From contig LS997566.1 of the NCBI GenBank assembly GCA_000469685.2, positions 22,139,432-22,203,431 on the forward strand: a stretch of 64,000 bases of DNA, in the 5' to 3' direction. This document shows, in pieces, positions 32,281 through 45,800 of the stretch (within the stretch, counting starts at the first letter, position 1; each line of letters starts with the position of its first letter). The position numbers and the translations under genes were made by a program. Under the pieces are notes generated by a model. It did no database searches, was not told where the DNA came from, and saw nothing but the letters and a program-made list of their open reading frames with translations. Origin of the DNA: Haemonchus contortus. Taxonomy: Eukaryota > Nematoda > Chromadorea > Rhabditida > Trichostrongylidae.

Positions 32281-33110
32281 GCTCCTTCGGTTGTTCCTTC
32301 CGAAATTCGACACGCCTTCATGCCCGGTCGCGATAGGAACCAACTGGTACATTTAAGGAGTCCTAAACCAAATTCTGGCTAGGTCCTTCAGGCGGTACCT
32401 GCTGAACTGCAAAGTGCCCACTTCGTGGAAAACCAGCAAAACTGTTTTTGCTGTATAAGAAGGAAGATCCAAGCAACATTGGCTGCTGTCGCACAATCTA
32501 CCTGTTGTCTGTGTTCTGCAAGCTTTTTACACGCGCCATCGTGATCAGGATCGGCAGAATATAAGATGAAGGACAGCCGTGCGAGCTAGCAGGGTCTCGG
32601 AGAGGGGTCGGTACAATCGCCCACATCCACACTCTTACAACTCATTGAAGTATCGTAAGAATACAAGATCTCGTTATTTCTGACGTTCATCGATTTGAAA
32701 AGCAGCTTTGAAACCGTCGTGTTAGAAGCGGTAATCGAAGTCCTGGGCAACAAGGGCGGTCCTACTCAATATATTAGGATGCTTCGTTAGCTCTGCAACA
32801 ACTTCGCGACCAGAATCGCACCATGCTACAAAGACGTCATCATCAGCGTGAAGAAAGGGGTTCGGGAGGGCGAAACCGTCTTGCTTTAAGGGCATCATCG
32901 GTCATTTGGAATGGGATGACTTGGGTGTGAAGGTTGGCGGAACGAACGCTGGCTGAGTTCGACGGCATTTGAGAAATACGCCTTGAGACTGGACTCAACG
33001 AAGGTAATAATCATGAAAAACGGTTGGTATCTGATGCTCCCTTAATATTAAACGGGACAAATATCTCCCAATGCTTTAGCGGCCAAGGCTCATTCAGTTT
33101 CATTTGCAGT
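32281..33110 (+). mobile_element. RTE reverse transcriptase fragment
   Basis: The fragment begins near GTTCCTTCCGAAATTCGACA (VLPSEIRH in RTE) and includes TSWKTSKTVF-like text, NIGCCRTIYLLSVFCKLFTR near 32480, FIDLKSSFETV near 32690 and TQYIRMLR near 32765. It ends near LNGTNISQCF at 33050. It resembles the reverse transcriptase part of the 11370 copy but has several frameshifts, so it is a dead 5'-truncated insertion. Confidence 0.72.
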
Positions 33111-33159
33111 CACTGGCAGGCGAAAAGCGGAACGTACTATGAAATTCCTGCGATTCCTA

Positions 33160-33560
33160 TAATATCAATAATGAACGATATAGAGAAGAAGATTTAATCA
33201 AAGACAAACCAGGAATGGGTAGAAAAGCCAGTGTTTTTGAAGATAGTAACATTAAAATGGTTCGTTTGCAAGTCGATTGTGGTCCAGAGTGACCCATCAA
33301 AAGGTGGCAGAGGAGCAGGACTCATCGAGGTTTTCGGTGTGGCAGATTGTAAAGCGACAGCTTCACTGCCGTTCTTGTCGTATGCAGGAATGTAGCTTCA
33401 ATTCCGATCTCAATAGACATTGTGCGGCAAAAATATGCAAAAGGTTGCTACCTCACTTGAGTAGAACAAACAACCCTTTATCGTTAACTCTAGCTAAAAT
33501 TTAAAAGAATTTCATACTTCCACAAATGAACGATCACGTTCTGGTCTGGCTCTAAGGTTT
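33160..33560 (+). repeat. Unclassified dispersed repeat, copy A (partial)
   Basis: The block GGCAGAGGAGCAGGACTCAT with CGAGGTTTTCGGTGTGG, then GTATG.AGGAATG and GATCTCAA, recurs at 44745-45620 (copy B) and 63060-63860 (copy C). Read on the plus strand it contains a frame GRGAGLIEV. No terminal repeats seen, and the class is unknown. Confidence 0.5.
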
Positions 33561-33854
33561 TTTCATGTGTGCCCCTTTACATTTTGAGCACGCTCTATCT
33601 TTTCCTGATATAATGTGATCGACTCTTAAGGATGAATCCACAAATGACGTCCTATGTCGGTAAATAGACATGCTTGCTAAGTTTTCTGGTTCGTACATAC
33701 GTAGTGAGGATTTATGATTTATGATTTATTTTTTGGTTATCAAAGCTGTATGATTTTTTTTGTGCTCCGTATGCATTTTGTTCGAAGTTGTAATGATGAT
33801 TAATGTTTGACTTTTACTAACTTTTGCTAAGTCCAGCTTATACTGAGTTTGATA

Positions 33855-33863
33855 TCATTCAGG
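33855..33863 (+). promoter_or_regulatory. Candidate spliced-leader acceptor of the BMP-type gene
   Basis: ATCATTCAG|GTT places a splice acceptor three bases before the ATG at 33866. With no upstream coding exon in frame, this fits SL trans-splicing and supports the chosen start. Confidence 0.5.
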
Positions 33864-33865
33864 TT

Positions 33866-36800
33866 ATGGCTGCGAGAGTTTGTTCAGTGGTTTTCAATAT
33901 CTTGGCAATAAGCGCCGTGGTTTCCGCGAAGGGTCTCACATTGGTTCAGGAGGGGCAGAAACAGACTTTCGCGTATTCACTGGAAGAGTGAGTTGTCTTA
34001 TTCATTCTAGAAACCAAATCTATTCATGATGTCCTTCACTAATATTGCCTGGCAAGGGAACCTAGGCTGTACTTAATCGAGTAGCAGCATCCTTTGAGAG
34101 ATCTTTGTTTACGGTCTGCTCCTTATCGATATCAACCTGCTCCAATTTATCAAGAAAGTAATGTGGTAACCCAAACCGTTTAAAATATTTGGCTTAATAA
34201 TAACTTTAATGAGAAATTTCACGAGGGGAATTTGATGTATGGAAACGTGTTCCACTGGGTGAGAAGCAGGTGAAAAATAGTCTTTGTTGATCCGTAGAAC
34301 AGTTTTTGAAGGCAGTTCTCTGGTAGAGAACAAAATAAAATGTTCGAAAACGGTTTGATATTTCAAGGAATGGACGGTGGATCGCTGATAGCGTATATAT
34401 CAATGTGTTTGCTGCCGCAAATATTTTGGAGTTATGGTCTCAAATCTGACTTTCATACATATCGAATAATTTTATAAGTGAAATTCAGAAGTTTTCTCCC
34501 CGTGCAATGTTATATGTGATCATTACGTTGATTTGCTGCCGAGATCAATTTTGATGATTTGGTCTTAAAAATAATTGTGATGCAGAGCTTCTCAGAATAC
34601 CGTTTAGAACGGATACCACAGGGGGAACGTCCGTTGCGCGCGTCTGCCGAAGGTAGGTTACCCCGCCCACTTCGCGCCGACGCACCCAACTAAGGTCTCG
34701 ACATTACAGTACCACCAAGAGACAGTGGAGCGAATGATTTGCATTTGTCCGTGTCTTCTCTCTGGCTGACTGCCGTGGACCAAGCGCAAATCGTATGCCT
34801 CACTGATAACTGCGACATCCGTCAAGTATCGCGGGCTGACCCGCCGGATGTGACGGCTGTGGCATGACCTAGTTTTGACGGAGCGCGCAACGAAGCGCAT
34901 CCGATACCACTGCGCTGTTTTCGAAAGTGTAAAAGGAGTATAACTCGTGAGGTCTCGCACGACCGCATAATAATGAGCTTGAACAACATAGGGGTGGTAG
35001 TAGAAAGTGGTTCAAATTCCCTTTTGAGGTTTCTCAAAAATTCGGAAATTGAGACTAATGCTTCAGATTGAGTTGGGACTTGACTTCAAAAGGGGATCCT
35101 TCCCTGGTTAGTAGACCCAGCGTGCCTTGAGCAGACTAGGTCAGAAAGTCAGTGATAGAGCATCTCTCTCGAGACTTTTCTACCCTTCGCTCTGCCGGTA
35201 CTCAGCATATTTTCAATTCGCTTGTTAGTATAGAAGGTAAATCTCGATGATTCATTGTGCCGTAAATCGCGGCTATTCAGGATACCCACTGCTTCGTTTG
35301 AGGAGCACTTCTTGGATATATTGGAGCTGGATGAACCTCCTCCTCTTTCCACTCGACGAAAACGTAGCAATAGAGTGGCAACATTCATGAAACAACTTTA
35401 TGATGAGTTGGAGGAAGATATTGAAAGGTCACCACTTTTTGCGCTTTGCGCTAAACTTTGGTAAATGTTCTCTCGTTGCGTTTTCTATATCTTGTTACGC
35501 TAGTAAATGAAGACGAAAGGCTTAAATGGGAAGTTGTACGTTTAGATACGATTCCAATCACTTGGGCGTCGATGGTGAATGGAGTAGTGCGGACAGGATA
35601 ATATCAGTATCCCCGAAAGGTGAGAAATCTTCTTTCACTTCGCCAAGCTGTGAATTGTCTTACTGTCTCTTGAACAAATTCAATTTGCATTAGTTTACTT
35701 TGGTACTGAAATTCAATTCAAAATAAATCCTGCAGTTTTGATATAGCCATTTTTATCACTGCTGTACATTCGAATTTCACCTATCCAATGACAATACGTT
35801 GCCTAAGTTTTCGATTAGGGTATAAGTGTTGTTGTGATGAGAGTTGTTTCTCACTACAAAACTTGGTAACTGATTGCTGAGCAATATAGCGATCCCTGGT
35901 TATGTAGAAAGAAACCGTGAGCGTAGCTGTGAAGGATATCTGATTTTTTTTTCTGATAAAACCCAATTCTTTTTTATGCCGCCCCGAATTCAATTTCCAG
36001 CTTGCTTATAACACGTGTCTTGATAATGCTAAGGGTTCTAATCAGCTCCTGATGTCTGTGATGATAATCATCAGCTATGTTCACAAATTTGGAAGTTCAT
36101 AGGTTTGATAGAACCAGAGTATATTCAGTTCCTTAGCTCTGCTTTTCAATTTGTGTACCAAATAATATCTAACAGTTCGCGGTAGGCCTCGTAAGAAGAG
36201 CAAATGGGCAGAGGTCCACGAATTAGTGTAAGGGATAAGAACACGGTGCACGGATAGCATAGGTGCGGGTTCGAATCATGTCCGAGGTCGCCGCCCTAGT
36301 CAGACTCTGCATCGCGTACTGCGACGAAATAACAACGGTTGGGTGCTTCGGCTGACATGTATCTGGGCATTCTCCTGCACAGAAGCAAGGTGTTGCAGCC
36401 GATTCTGGAACCAAAAAGAAGAAATGCGCGACTCATAGAAACCCGATAGCTGGAAATATTTTTATTTTTTTATTATTGAATTCATATTTTTCGGAACGAA
36501 GCATAACTTCACTCGCTCCCGATGTGATTGCTGCCCAATCCATCACCCCCCTTCCCTGAGGTTCCGCCTTGAAGAAAAAATGGCTCCTTTCTGAGATCGT
36601 GCCAAGAGAATCGATCGCCGTCGGCCGCAGTTAAACTTTTCGTCAGAAAATAACCTAAAGAGAAAAACATTCGGAGAAAGAAGATTTAACTTTAAGAAAA
36701 ACAGCCACTTACCTCCATTCAAATCGATTGTGCCTTCTTGCGAAATCGACTCGTTTTCCTGACGTATCTTTGTCATAAACGAGCCCCTCTCATTTTTCGA

Positions 36801-39800
36801 TTTCGTTTTCTGGGCTTGAGCATGGGCACGATGAACATGGGCTTTGATACCACCCAATAAACTGTCGAGTTCGATGCAGTGCAGGGCGTCCTTTAGGCTT
36901 TGTGTTGCCATAATCACCAGGGTTCTTGATGATTCTGTTGACGAAACTGTGCGATTCCTCGTCTATATGGTCCTTGCCTCCGTTTTTTGGAAATTTGACA
37001 ATTTCGAATTCCGACAGTGGTTTTCCCTTAACCATAACCTGGAGCAAAGCCGTGAGAGAGCAGTTATACCGAGCGAAAGTGAGAGGACGCGCAGAGGCCT
37101 GTTCCGCGAAAAGATACGCTCTAGGGTAGGCGTACCTTTTTGCAGAATGGGCCGATGGGACTTTTTCAAAAATTGAAGATAAAAAACAGCATATTTCAAT
37201 TTGAAATGCAAACTTTCAATACTTGTCACAACTTTCAATGGAGTCTTCTAATAACATCAAAAATCACGAGTTTTCGATCAAAATGTGTGGGCCCGTATTC
37301 ATGCGGACCACTGTATAAGCATATACATATGCATGTACACATATATATACGCATACACACATATAGTACATACAAACATGCACACATACATCTACACCCA
37401 TATACAAACGGTATACACATAGGCACATACATGCATACATACATCGCATATCCACATATATACAGGGTGCGCCATAATTATGGTAACAGGAGTGTTGGGC
37501 TACAGAAACCACAGTTCATATCGATACATGATAAAGCTGTGTGGACTATATACTGAGCATCGCATCTACAAAACGAACACACGGTCACCCTATATAACCG
37601 TATTCTGTTCTAGTTATAGCTCGAGAACGTTTCGGCTCTTCATCGACGGTGGCACGCAGAGCTTCTTGAGGAACTCCAGCTCAGACTTTTTTCAGTGATT
37701 CCTTATGAGCAGCAACAGTAGTGCATTCTGAAGCGCAGGCTTCCTTCTCCAGTATGGACTATACCTAGCGATCCATCTCACTGTGGTCCAGGAAATTTGT
37801 AGGAGGATTGCAAGCTGGGATGGAGTCGCGAACATTTCCTCAGCGCCAGTCTTAATATTTTCCCATTCATGAGCAAGTGCGTCGTAGTTTCTAAATCGTA
37901 CCCCTCCGAAAATCTTTGGCCCTCAGCTGCATCCTCTCAGGAGAACCCTTCTCAACGAGGTTCTGGTTAAGTTTTGTACTTTTCTCGACCAAAATTTGCG
38001 ATATCGATGTTATGGTAGAGATTCTAGCAAAAACCATCGTAAAATAGGAAGAACGGCTACGAGAGGCGATCCGACTCTTTTCAGCGGCTTCGGCACTCGA
38101 AATGTGAAATATCTGCATACTTTGGGGTCTCAACATTTCTTCCACGCTGAACACCCTTTAGTCAAAAAAAGGGTTGTGGAAGCGCGTGCTGCCCGCAAGC
38201 AGCGCACGGAATTTGTTTTTTCTCACCAACTTCTTCTCGTCAAGAAGCTCATAAGGCTTTGGAATCCTATTTGGATACATTAGTATCTACTCGGGGTAGA
38301 CTCTCGTCATCGGAGTAGAGCACACAAACAAATCGGCAGTCATTTCTCTCGCTTTCTGCAGGTTCCGCAGCGTATTGTTTAAAAAGCACTTCTATTCAGA
38401 AAAGGGGCTGTATATGAGACAAGGCGGCCGTTTTGAGGTTTGTCATTGACCTGTCTACGCATAGCGTTTCTAGGGACTGTCATGTGGGAAATGTTGAAAC
38501 GAGCAGCGATCCCGGAAAGAGACTCACCAAAGACGTGCAAAGGCGCAACGGCTGGTGGATGACTGCGAGGCTCCACCGTTTTTCGAAATCTGTCGAATGG
38601 AGAGCACCAAAGTAGATATGTCGGCTAAGGTATATCGTGAACATAAGGGAAGGTGCAGATTTGGAGAAACCCTCCAAACAAGGAAATTACGGACGTCCGA
38701 AAAGTTGTTACCATATTTATGGCGCACCCTGTATAGACATTAAATGCATACACATGTCTGCATATATACATACATCTGTTGGTATCTGTTGGTTTGCAAG
38801 TGTATGATGTTTGTGTGTACCTATGTACGTAAGTGCGTATGTACGTGTGTATGTTAATATGTACATGTATGTGTGTATGTGTATTGCATGTGTACGCGTA
38901 TGCCGTGCACCCGCGTAAATCCCATACACAAATACAGTACCGTTCAAAAAAATCACCTCGAACCTTTTTTGCCATAACTCATCTCGAACTCGTTGTTTTT
39001 GAATGATTTTTTATATGTTTTCAAAAGTAATGATATTCGATGTCTCCATCACAGAACTCACGAAACCCTTTTATTTCGTTTAAAAGACCACTTTTCACAT
39101 TTTTTTTTCTGCACAGGACAAAGTAAAATCAGTTTCAATAATTTGAAGTAAATCACTTGACTTGAACGCTATCATAGTGAGATTAAAACCTAATTAACTA
39201 CTAGTCTAATACTTTGCAGTGAAGCTGTTGGCATCGATGACAGCTTGGTATCTACGGGGCATTGATTCGACCAACTCGTCGATTTCCTTCCATTCTTCTT
39301 CAAATAGTCAAACTTCTGAGCAGCATTTCTGACTGTTTTATCGGCTATCTTTTTCTTGAGTTTTTACGACGAGGGTCCACTGATGTTCAGCTTAGGGGAC
39401 TGGCAAGATGAGTCAGGGCATCAAATTTCCCGATGAGTCAGGCGCTCGCGCGCCCCTTCTAGATCTGTGTCCGGGATCGTTAACTCGCTGGAAATTTCTT
39501 CCGTGCAGACGGGAGAAAGTTAGCACGGGTTTTTCCAAAGTGTCTACGTACATCTGCTGGGCCATAGTGGTGAGAATATTGTGCATGGGCCCCGTGCCTA
39601 GACTCGGAGACCATCCTCAAACCAATACTGAGCCGGCACCATGCCTGAGAGTTTTCAAATGGTACTTGGGGTCGGAACTTGTGTTTAAAAGGTCGTCTAC
39701 GAATTAAACCCAATGTGCCGAGAGAACTAAACCAATCTTTGACTAGTCACTCTAGATGACTTTGCGTCAGTGGCTGAAGGTCCACTGAAATTGCTCACGC

Positions 39801-42800
39801 GCCCATTAAAGTCGAGCTCGTCTGTTTTTAATAGATTCAGATACTTTTTGACAAGTCTTCCTCCATATATTCCAGCAACCCACAGGTGTCTGTTGATGGT
39901 ACCTCTAGTTGGTAGCGACGTCGCCGTCGTCGATATTTCGACTATTATATCGGAAGATGCTCGTCTGGAATCTTGAGTCGACGCACAAGTGATCTTCCTA
40001 TCGTCCTCAGGAGCGGCGATCCCTAACCTTCCCGAGCTGTATCACTTGATTGGGCCTATAAGAGATTCTATACCTCTGATAGCCTTCGTAATCGTGGACA
40101 TTGGTACAGCAAATAGCCTTGAATGTTGAGCATGGGTCAGTTTCTGCTTTCTGACCGTGGCAATGGCAGGGAGCTGCTCCACGATCACAAAGCGAGAGCC
40201 AGAGTTTTGTCTCTTCACTGAGGGCAATCTGCTAACAGAATAGAAGAATCACCAGCATTTTTAGACTCGAAAAACACAATGAAACTTTCCTGGAGAAGAT
40301 GCCTCTTTCGCAATTTTTTTGGAAAAAAAATTCACCTACTTGGCCGGAAGTGCGCTACCCTCAGTTTTGCATTGCAGGAGAGTCGGTAATATTTGAAAAG
40401 TGTGCTGTCGAAAAATTAGTTAAAAAATATTGTGTTTGAGATGAGTTATGGCAGAAAAGGTTCGCGGTGATTTCTTTTTGAACGGTACTTACTGTAGCGT
40501 TCAAAAGTATTCGGTCAGACGATTTCACGCTTTTTCACTCACAACTTTTTTGTCAATGGAGCAAATCGCGTGAAGTTTTGATGTGCTCAACTAAAGCATA
40601 TTTCACACTACCCAACACTACTTGACTGCGAAGCATCGATATTCGCATAACTTAGAGCAATACTTGTTGCGGTAGTAAATTTCGCTGAAGGCAAGGGTAT
40701 TGACGTCTACAGATATACACATCCTACGTGTGTCTTTCACATCTACTGTGCTCGACATTAGCGCTCATACTCAAGACATTGCAAAAAGGAAAGAACTCCA
40801 GAAAGGACTGTCACTGTCAGTCTTTCCAGTTGATTTTGAGTTCAAGCCCTTTGGGATATCTGGAATATCTGGAACACGATCAGATTGCAGGTTAATAGTG
40901 GTACATATTCACAGTACACCCATGGTACACATATTGAAATTTCGCATGATTAGATCCAGTAAAAAAGTAGTTACGACTGGAAAGTCAATTGAAGAAGCAT
41001 TTAGCCGAATACTTTTGAGCTCTACTGTACATACGCGCGTTATCGAGGTAGCCTTGCCGTTGAGCAGGTAACCGGATATGGCGATTTATTGGAAGACACT
41101 GCACAGATACAGCCGGAGGCGAGTGCGAAGTAGAGGGGGAAATGATCTGCCCTTATACCGAGCCATGGTTTATATTACGACAATATGTGGATAAGATCAC
41201 CCTGAGCGTTCATCAACATAATCACCAATACGCACAACAGATACATAGACACATCATATATCACATCCACACGTACTTAGACACAGCACATACATACGCT
41301 CATACAAACACGTACACACTCATGTACCATACAAATCTGCACCCGTGCGCATACACACATACTCATACATATATTAGGTTGAGTCATAAGTCCTCGGACA
41401 AATTGGCAATGATAATATTTATCTTACAATTTTTAAACGACAATAGCGAATCACTTGAAATATGCCCCATTGGCATCGATGGTCTTCTGCCAATGCTTGG
41501 GCAAATCGTAGATGCCCTTGCTTTAGAACGCTGGGAGCTGGCCCTTGGAGAACTGCACCAGTGCCATTTTGATGTCGTCGCGGGTTTGAAAGTCCTGACC
41601 ATCCAGATGACGTTGAAGATGGGGAAATAGGTGGTAATCCGAGGAATCCAAGTCTGAGGAACATGGTTGGTGTGGTAAACTTGTCCTGCCGAAATACGTC
41701 AGTTCAGTTTTGGTCGTTCTTACAATGTGAGGGCGAACGTGGTCGTGCTGGAAGTGAACTTTGTGCTGCTGTGGACGTGTAGCTTCGGGATTCCCCTTCA
41801 AATTCCTCAGTTGCGTGATGTAGACGTGTGCAGTCACTGTGCATCCTTCGTCTAGCAGCTCCCATTATTCGACACGGAGAGCGCTCCACCAGAATCAGAG
41901 CATAACCTCCTTGGCGTGTACGTTGGGTTTGGGGGAGTCTTCTGCATGCGCACCTTTGTCAATCCATTGAGTACACCGGCGAACGTTAGAGTAGAGGATC
42001 GACTCCGCATCCCTGGTGACTAGGTACTCGAGCTACGTGTGTTGCTCTGAGCGCGAGGAGCGAAAGTGCCACGTTGTCGCGGCGGTCTATGTCATACTGC
42101 TTCAATGCATGAGGCACCTATGGACCGAGCTTTCGCACCTTGTCGATCGACTTCAATTCACGAAGAACTGTGGACTGACTCCCCAAGGGTGACTGCAGGT
42201 TCACGAGTAGTTTGATGCGGATCGGCTTCCATCTGGCTCCGCAGCACCTTCAAATCCAACTTCATTGAGCGTCCCGGACGGTCTTCATTTTCGACGGAAT
42301 AGTCGCCCGATGCGAGTTTCTAGTGCCACTTGTAAATTGCACACCTCCTGCTTGTGAACGTCTTTCATACCTCTATCGACTGCCGCGGGTTTATGGCCAG
42401 ATAAAAAAATAAATATGATGGTGTTGCGGATGTGGAGTTGCGACGGCTTGAAATCATGAGGCACAGTTGCTGGAAAGGAAACAGTTAGGTGCCTTCTAAA
42501 GTATGCGTTCGGAAGAGCTTTCCATACTCTATCTAACGATGCCTCGCACGTTCATTTTCGTCACCTCTTTCAAGAGTTATGATCGCTAGAGGTCATCACT
42601 ATCGTTTTGTCCGAGGACTTATGACTCAACCTAATACATATGCACACACATAACACAGTACGCACACACGCACACATGCGCACATGCACATATACACACC
42701 TACACACATATATACACAATCTTAGGTACATCACACGTACACATCGACGCATATATATGTACGTAGACACCATCACGACACATCACATATACATATACAC

Positions 42801-45800
42801 GAATAAATGTGCACTTGCATACAAATACGAGCAAACATACACATATGCACACGTGCACACTTGCACCCCTAGACCCAAACACGCACACATTCATAGACAC
42901 ATCACTTATACAGATACACGCATATATACATAGGCACATCACGTATACACATCCATTCACGTGGATATGTAAACGTACGCACATACATATACATACGTAC
43001 CCGCACACAACGGGAAAAAGTAGCATGGATCAAGATTAGAGAAAGTGTGGGCCGTGGTCCGCATTGTTGTAGTTGCAAAAACAGGATAGTGGCGGCCCGT
43101 GATTCCTCTAGTACTTTCTGGCGTACGTTACCGGCGCTTTGCAAACTTTGACCGTGACTCTCAGATTCCGATGCTGTGTTGTATTCATTTGAGAAGTTTT
43201 CTCTCGTGTTCTGATGCATAATTAAAATTTACTTGCTTTAGAATCCCGACTATCCAATGGACTCATTGCGGTGACGTTCGATCGAGGCGATTTCCCGGAC
43301 ACAGTCCCTCCTGAGTTGATAGCAGCACAGTTGAGGATATTCCTACCAAAAGACTTCTCTGTGGCGAAGGTGTACATTCTGAATAATGTGTAAGTTGCAG
43401 AGCAGTGGTTCTCATTTGTTTTCTCCAATTCAACCTTCTGCTTGTTGCTCGGAGTGCAGATTGCAGGTATTACTGGCTACTCGGTGGCAAGTAAAAGCGA
43501 ATATATATGTATAAATTTATTCACATTAAATACACATGATAGTCAAACTTTCCGTCACCATATTTCCAAATTAGGCCAAAGTTTTTTTATCGAGTAGTGA
43601 AAACGTTGCACGATAGTGTTCCTCACAGGCTAGGGCAAGCGGGGTCTCGGTAGTGTAAGGTATAAATGCACGGTCTCCGGAAAGGACAAGTACGGGTTCG
43701 AGTCCCGTCCGAGAGTGGAGTTTTGCCCACAAATCGCCAACCTTGGGAGACTTTCGTTTCGCGCACTGCGGCGTTAAAACAGCATTTAACAGACCACAAC
43801 TCAAAACTAGTTATATCATGTGAAGCTTACAGCTTATCGGTTCTGTGCTGATATTGGCCGACCGGCTCAACACGTTGTACGTGTGAGTTCTGATAAGCTA
43901 TGGCATATAAGCCATTAAGAAGGCGAGGGCAAGCGGGGTCTCGGTAGTGTAAGGGATAAAAGCACGGTCCCGGAAAGGACAAGTACGGGTTCGAGTCCCA
44001 TCCGAGAGTGGAGTTTCGCCCACAAATCGCTAACCTTGTGAGACATTACTTACACATTTCTTCATTTTTTAGTGACCACAAACTATCATACCCACCACTG
44101 CACAAATTGTTCTTATTGTTTTTTGTATCACGTCAGGTCTTGGTCAGGATGTTAGGATCTGTCGAGAACAAATGCCATGACTGTGTGGCGACAATACAGG
44201 GCAATCCACTTTAGCACTGTTCTCGAACAAGCTTAGTCCTGTGAATCGGACATTTGCTCTTTTGAGACACTGCAATATGGGTTTCGGGCATGACTTATCA
44301 CGGGGGTGCAGTTTATCTGACACGGAACTCAGAATGGAGACCAAGATGAGCCGATGGACTTTTGGAACTGTTTATGAACGTGAGATTTTGAACTGCAAAG
44401 TGGCCTTATCAAAAAATGTTGGGGATCGAAGTTTGCTTGGTGGTGGTGTTAATTGGAAGTGGTCGCTTTGATATCAAGCGCGACGTGGCATAGTGTTAGG
44501 GCTCTCCGTTCACATGAGGAGGATGTGAGTTTGCTTCGTTTCGCTCCTTGAAGGGTTTCAAAACCTTTACTGACCTCCGTTCAAGTCAGTGCCTTACTTT
44601 TGTTTTTGTTTGCGCTTGTGGCTGTCGCTCACTCAAGGCGGAATGGAACTTCACGTAAATTGTATGACTATTTCATTCCAAACTTCATAGGACATTCAAC
44701 AGAAAGATGTCAAAGATTTAGTCATTGAGGTGAGACCCGCAATATCGTTCAGATGATGGAGGCTCATTCAATGCTCCTTGCAATCATTTACACGCGAAAA
44801 GCGGGAGGGCATAGTACCTTTCTTGTGGTGCCAATAGTGACTGAACAGAAAGCTACAGAACAATAAAGGAAAGCAGAATCATTCAGAGACAGAGTGAAAG
44901 AGGAAGTAAGGCCGGTGATCCAAAAAAAGGCTTTTGAAATAGTCCGCTTAAGAGTCGGTCGTGATCCGAGATAACTTCTCAAAAAAAGAAAGCAGATGGA
45001 GCAGGACATGTCGAAATTCTCGGAGTGATAGAGTGTCGAGCAGAACTTGAAATGAATGAAGTTCCTGCTTGATTACCATTCGTATGGCGTGAAAGAATTC
45101 CACTTCATTCCCGATCACAACAAACAGTGCAATCAAAAAGCGGAAGATTGCTCACTCTACCAATTGAATGGAAGCACGCCCTGTCATCGTTTTCGCTGGC
45201 TAGAGTTTTCAAAAAACAAAAAATCCAGTCCTCAAGAAATGAAACGAGCGTTCTGGATAAAGTCATCGAAGGTGCAATCTCTCACGAAAAAGTCATAAGA
45301 ACAGCGAAATGATGTTCAACAAGGGACAATGTTTGTGGCCAGTGGTAAGACGCCGTTGCTTTCGTCGGAACCGGCGCGAATATTAACAAAATCGTGTACT
45401 TAAGAGTATGCTGATAACGGACCCAAGCACTGATCTTGAAACACTACTACGCTTCTTGGAACATCTTGATTGTCCTGCTGTAATCCTTCACTTCAGGACT
45501 GTACTCCAGCCCACAGAGTCAGGCTCGTCCAAGAGTAGCGCCGTCACCAGCTGCCCGCCTTCGTTAGCATGAAGGAATATCCATTCGGCTTTCCAGATCT
45601 TAACCCACTTAACTCCTCCGTAAGAGGCCTGATTAGACCAGGACTTACCTGTGTTGCAATCTCAATTTGAACTCTTTGAAAGCAAAGTATAGCGGTAAAG
45701 ACGAAATGGATTACTGACACTTGGAACATGCGAAGAGTTCGAGAACATGTTTGGCGTTCATCCGCGCTCCTCGGGGATATTCCTAGATTCAGTTGTATTT

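Noticed and set aside
37235..37512. Cys/Tyr/Val-rich and His/Tyr/Thr-rich ORFs here and at 42570-43219
   Set aside because: They are translations of CA/TA-rich tracts on both strands.
43645..44008. Possible intact tRNA-Arg genes
   Set aside because: Acceptor and T arms look good, but the anticodon arm cannot form a 5-bp stem with a 7-base loop and U33; treated as tRNA-derived repeats.
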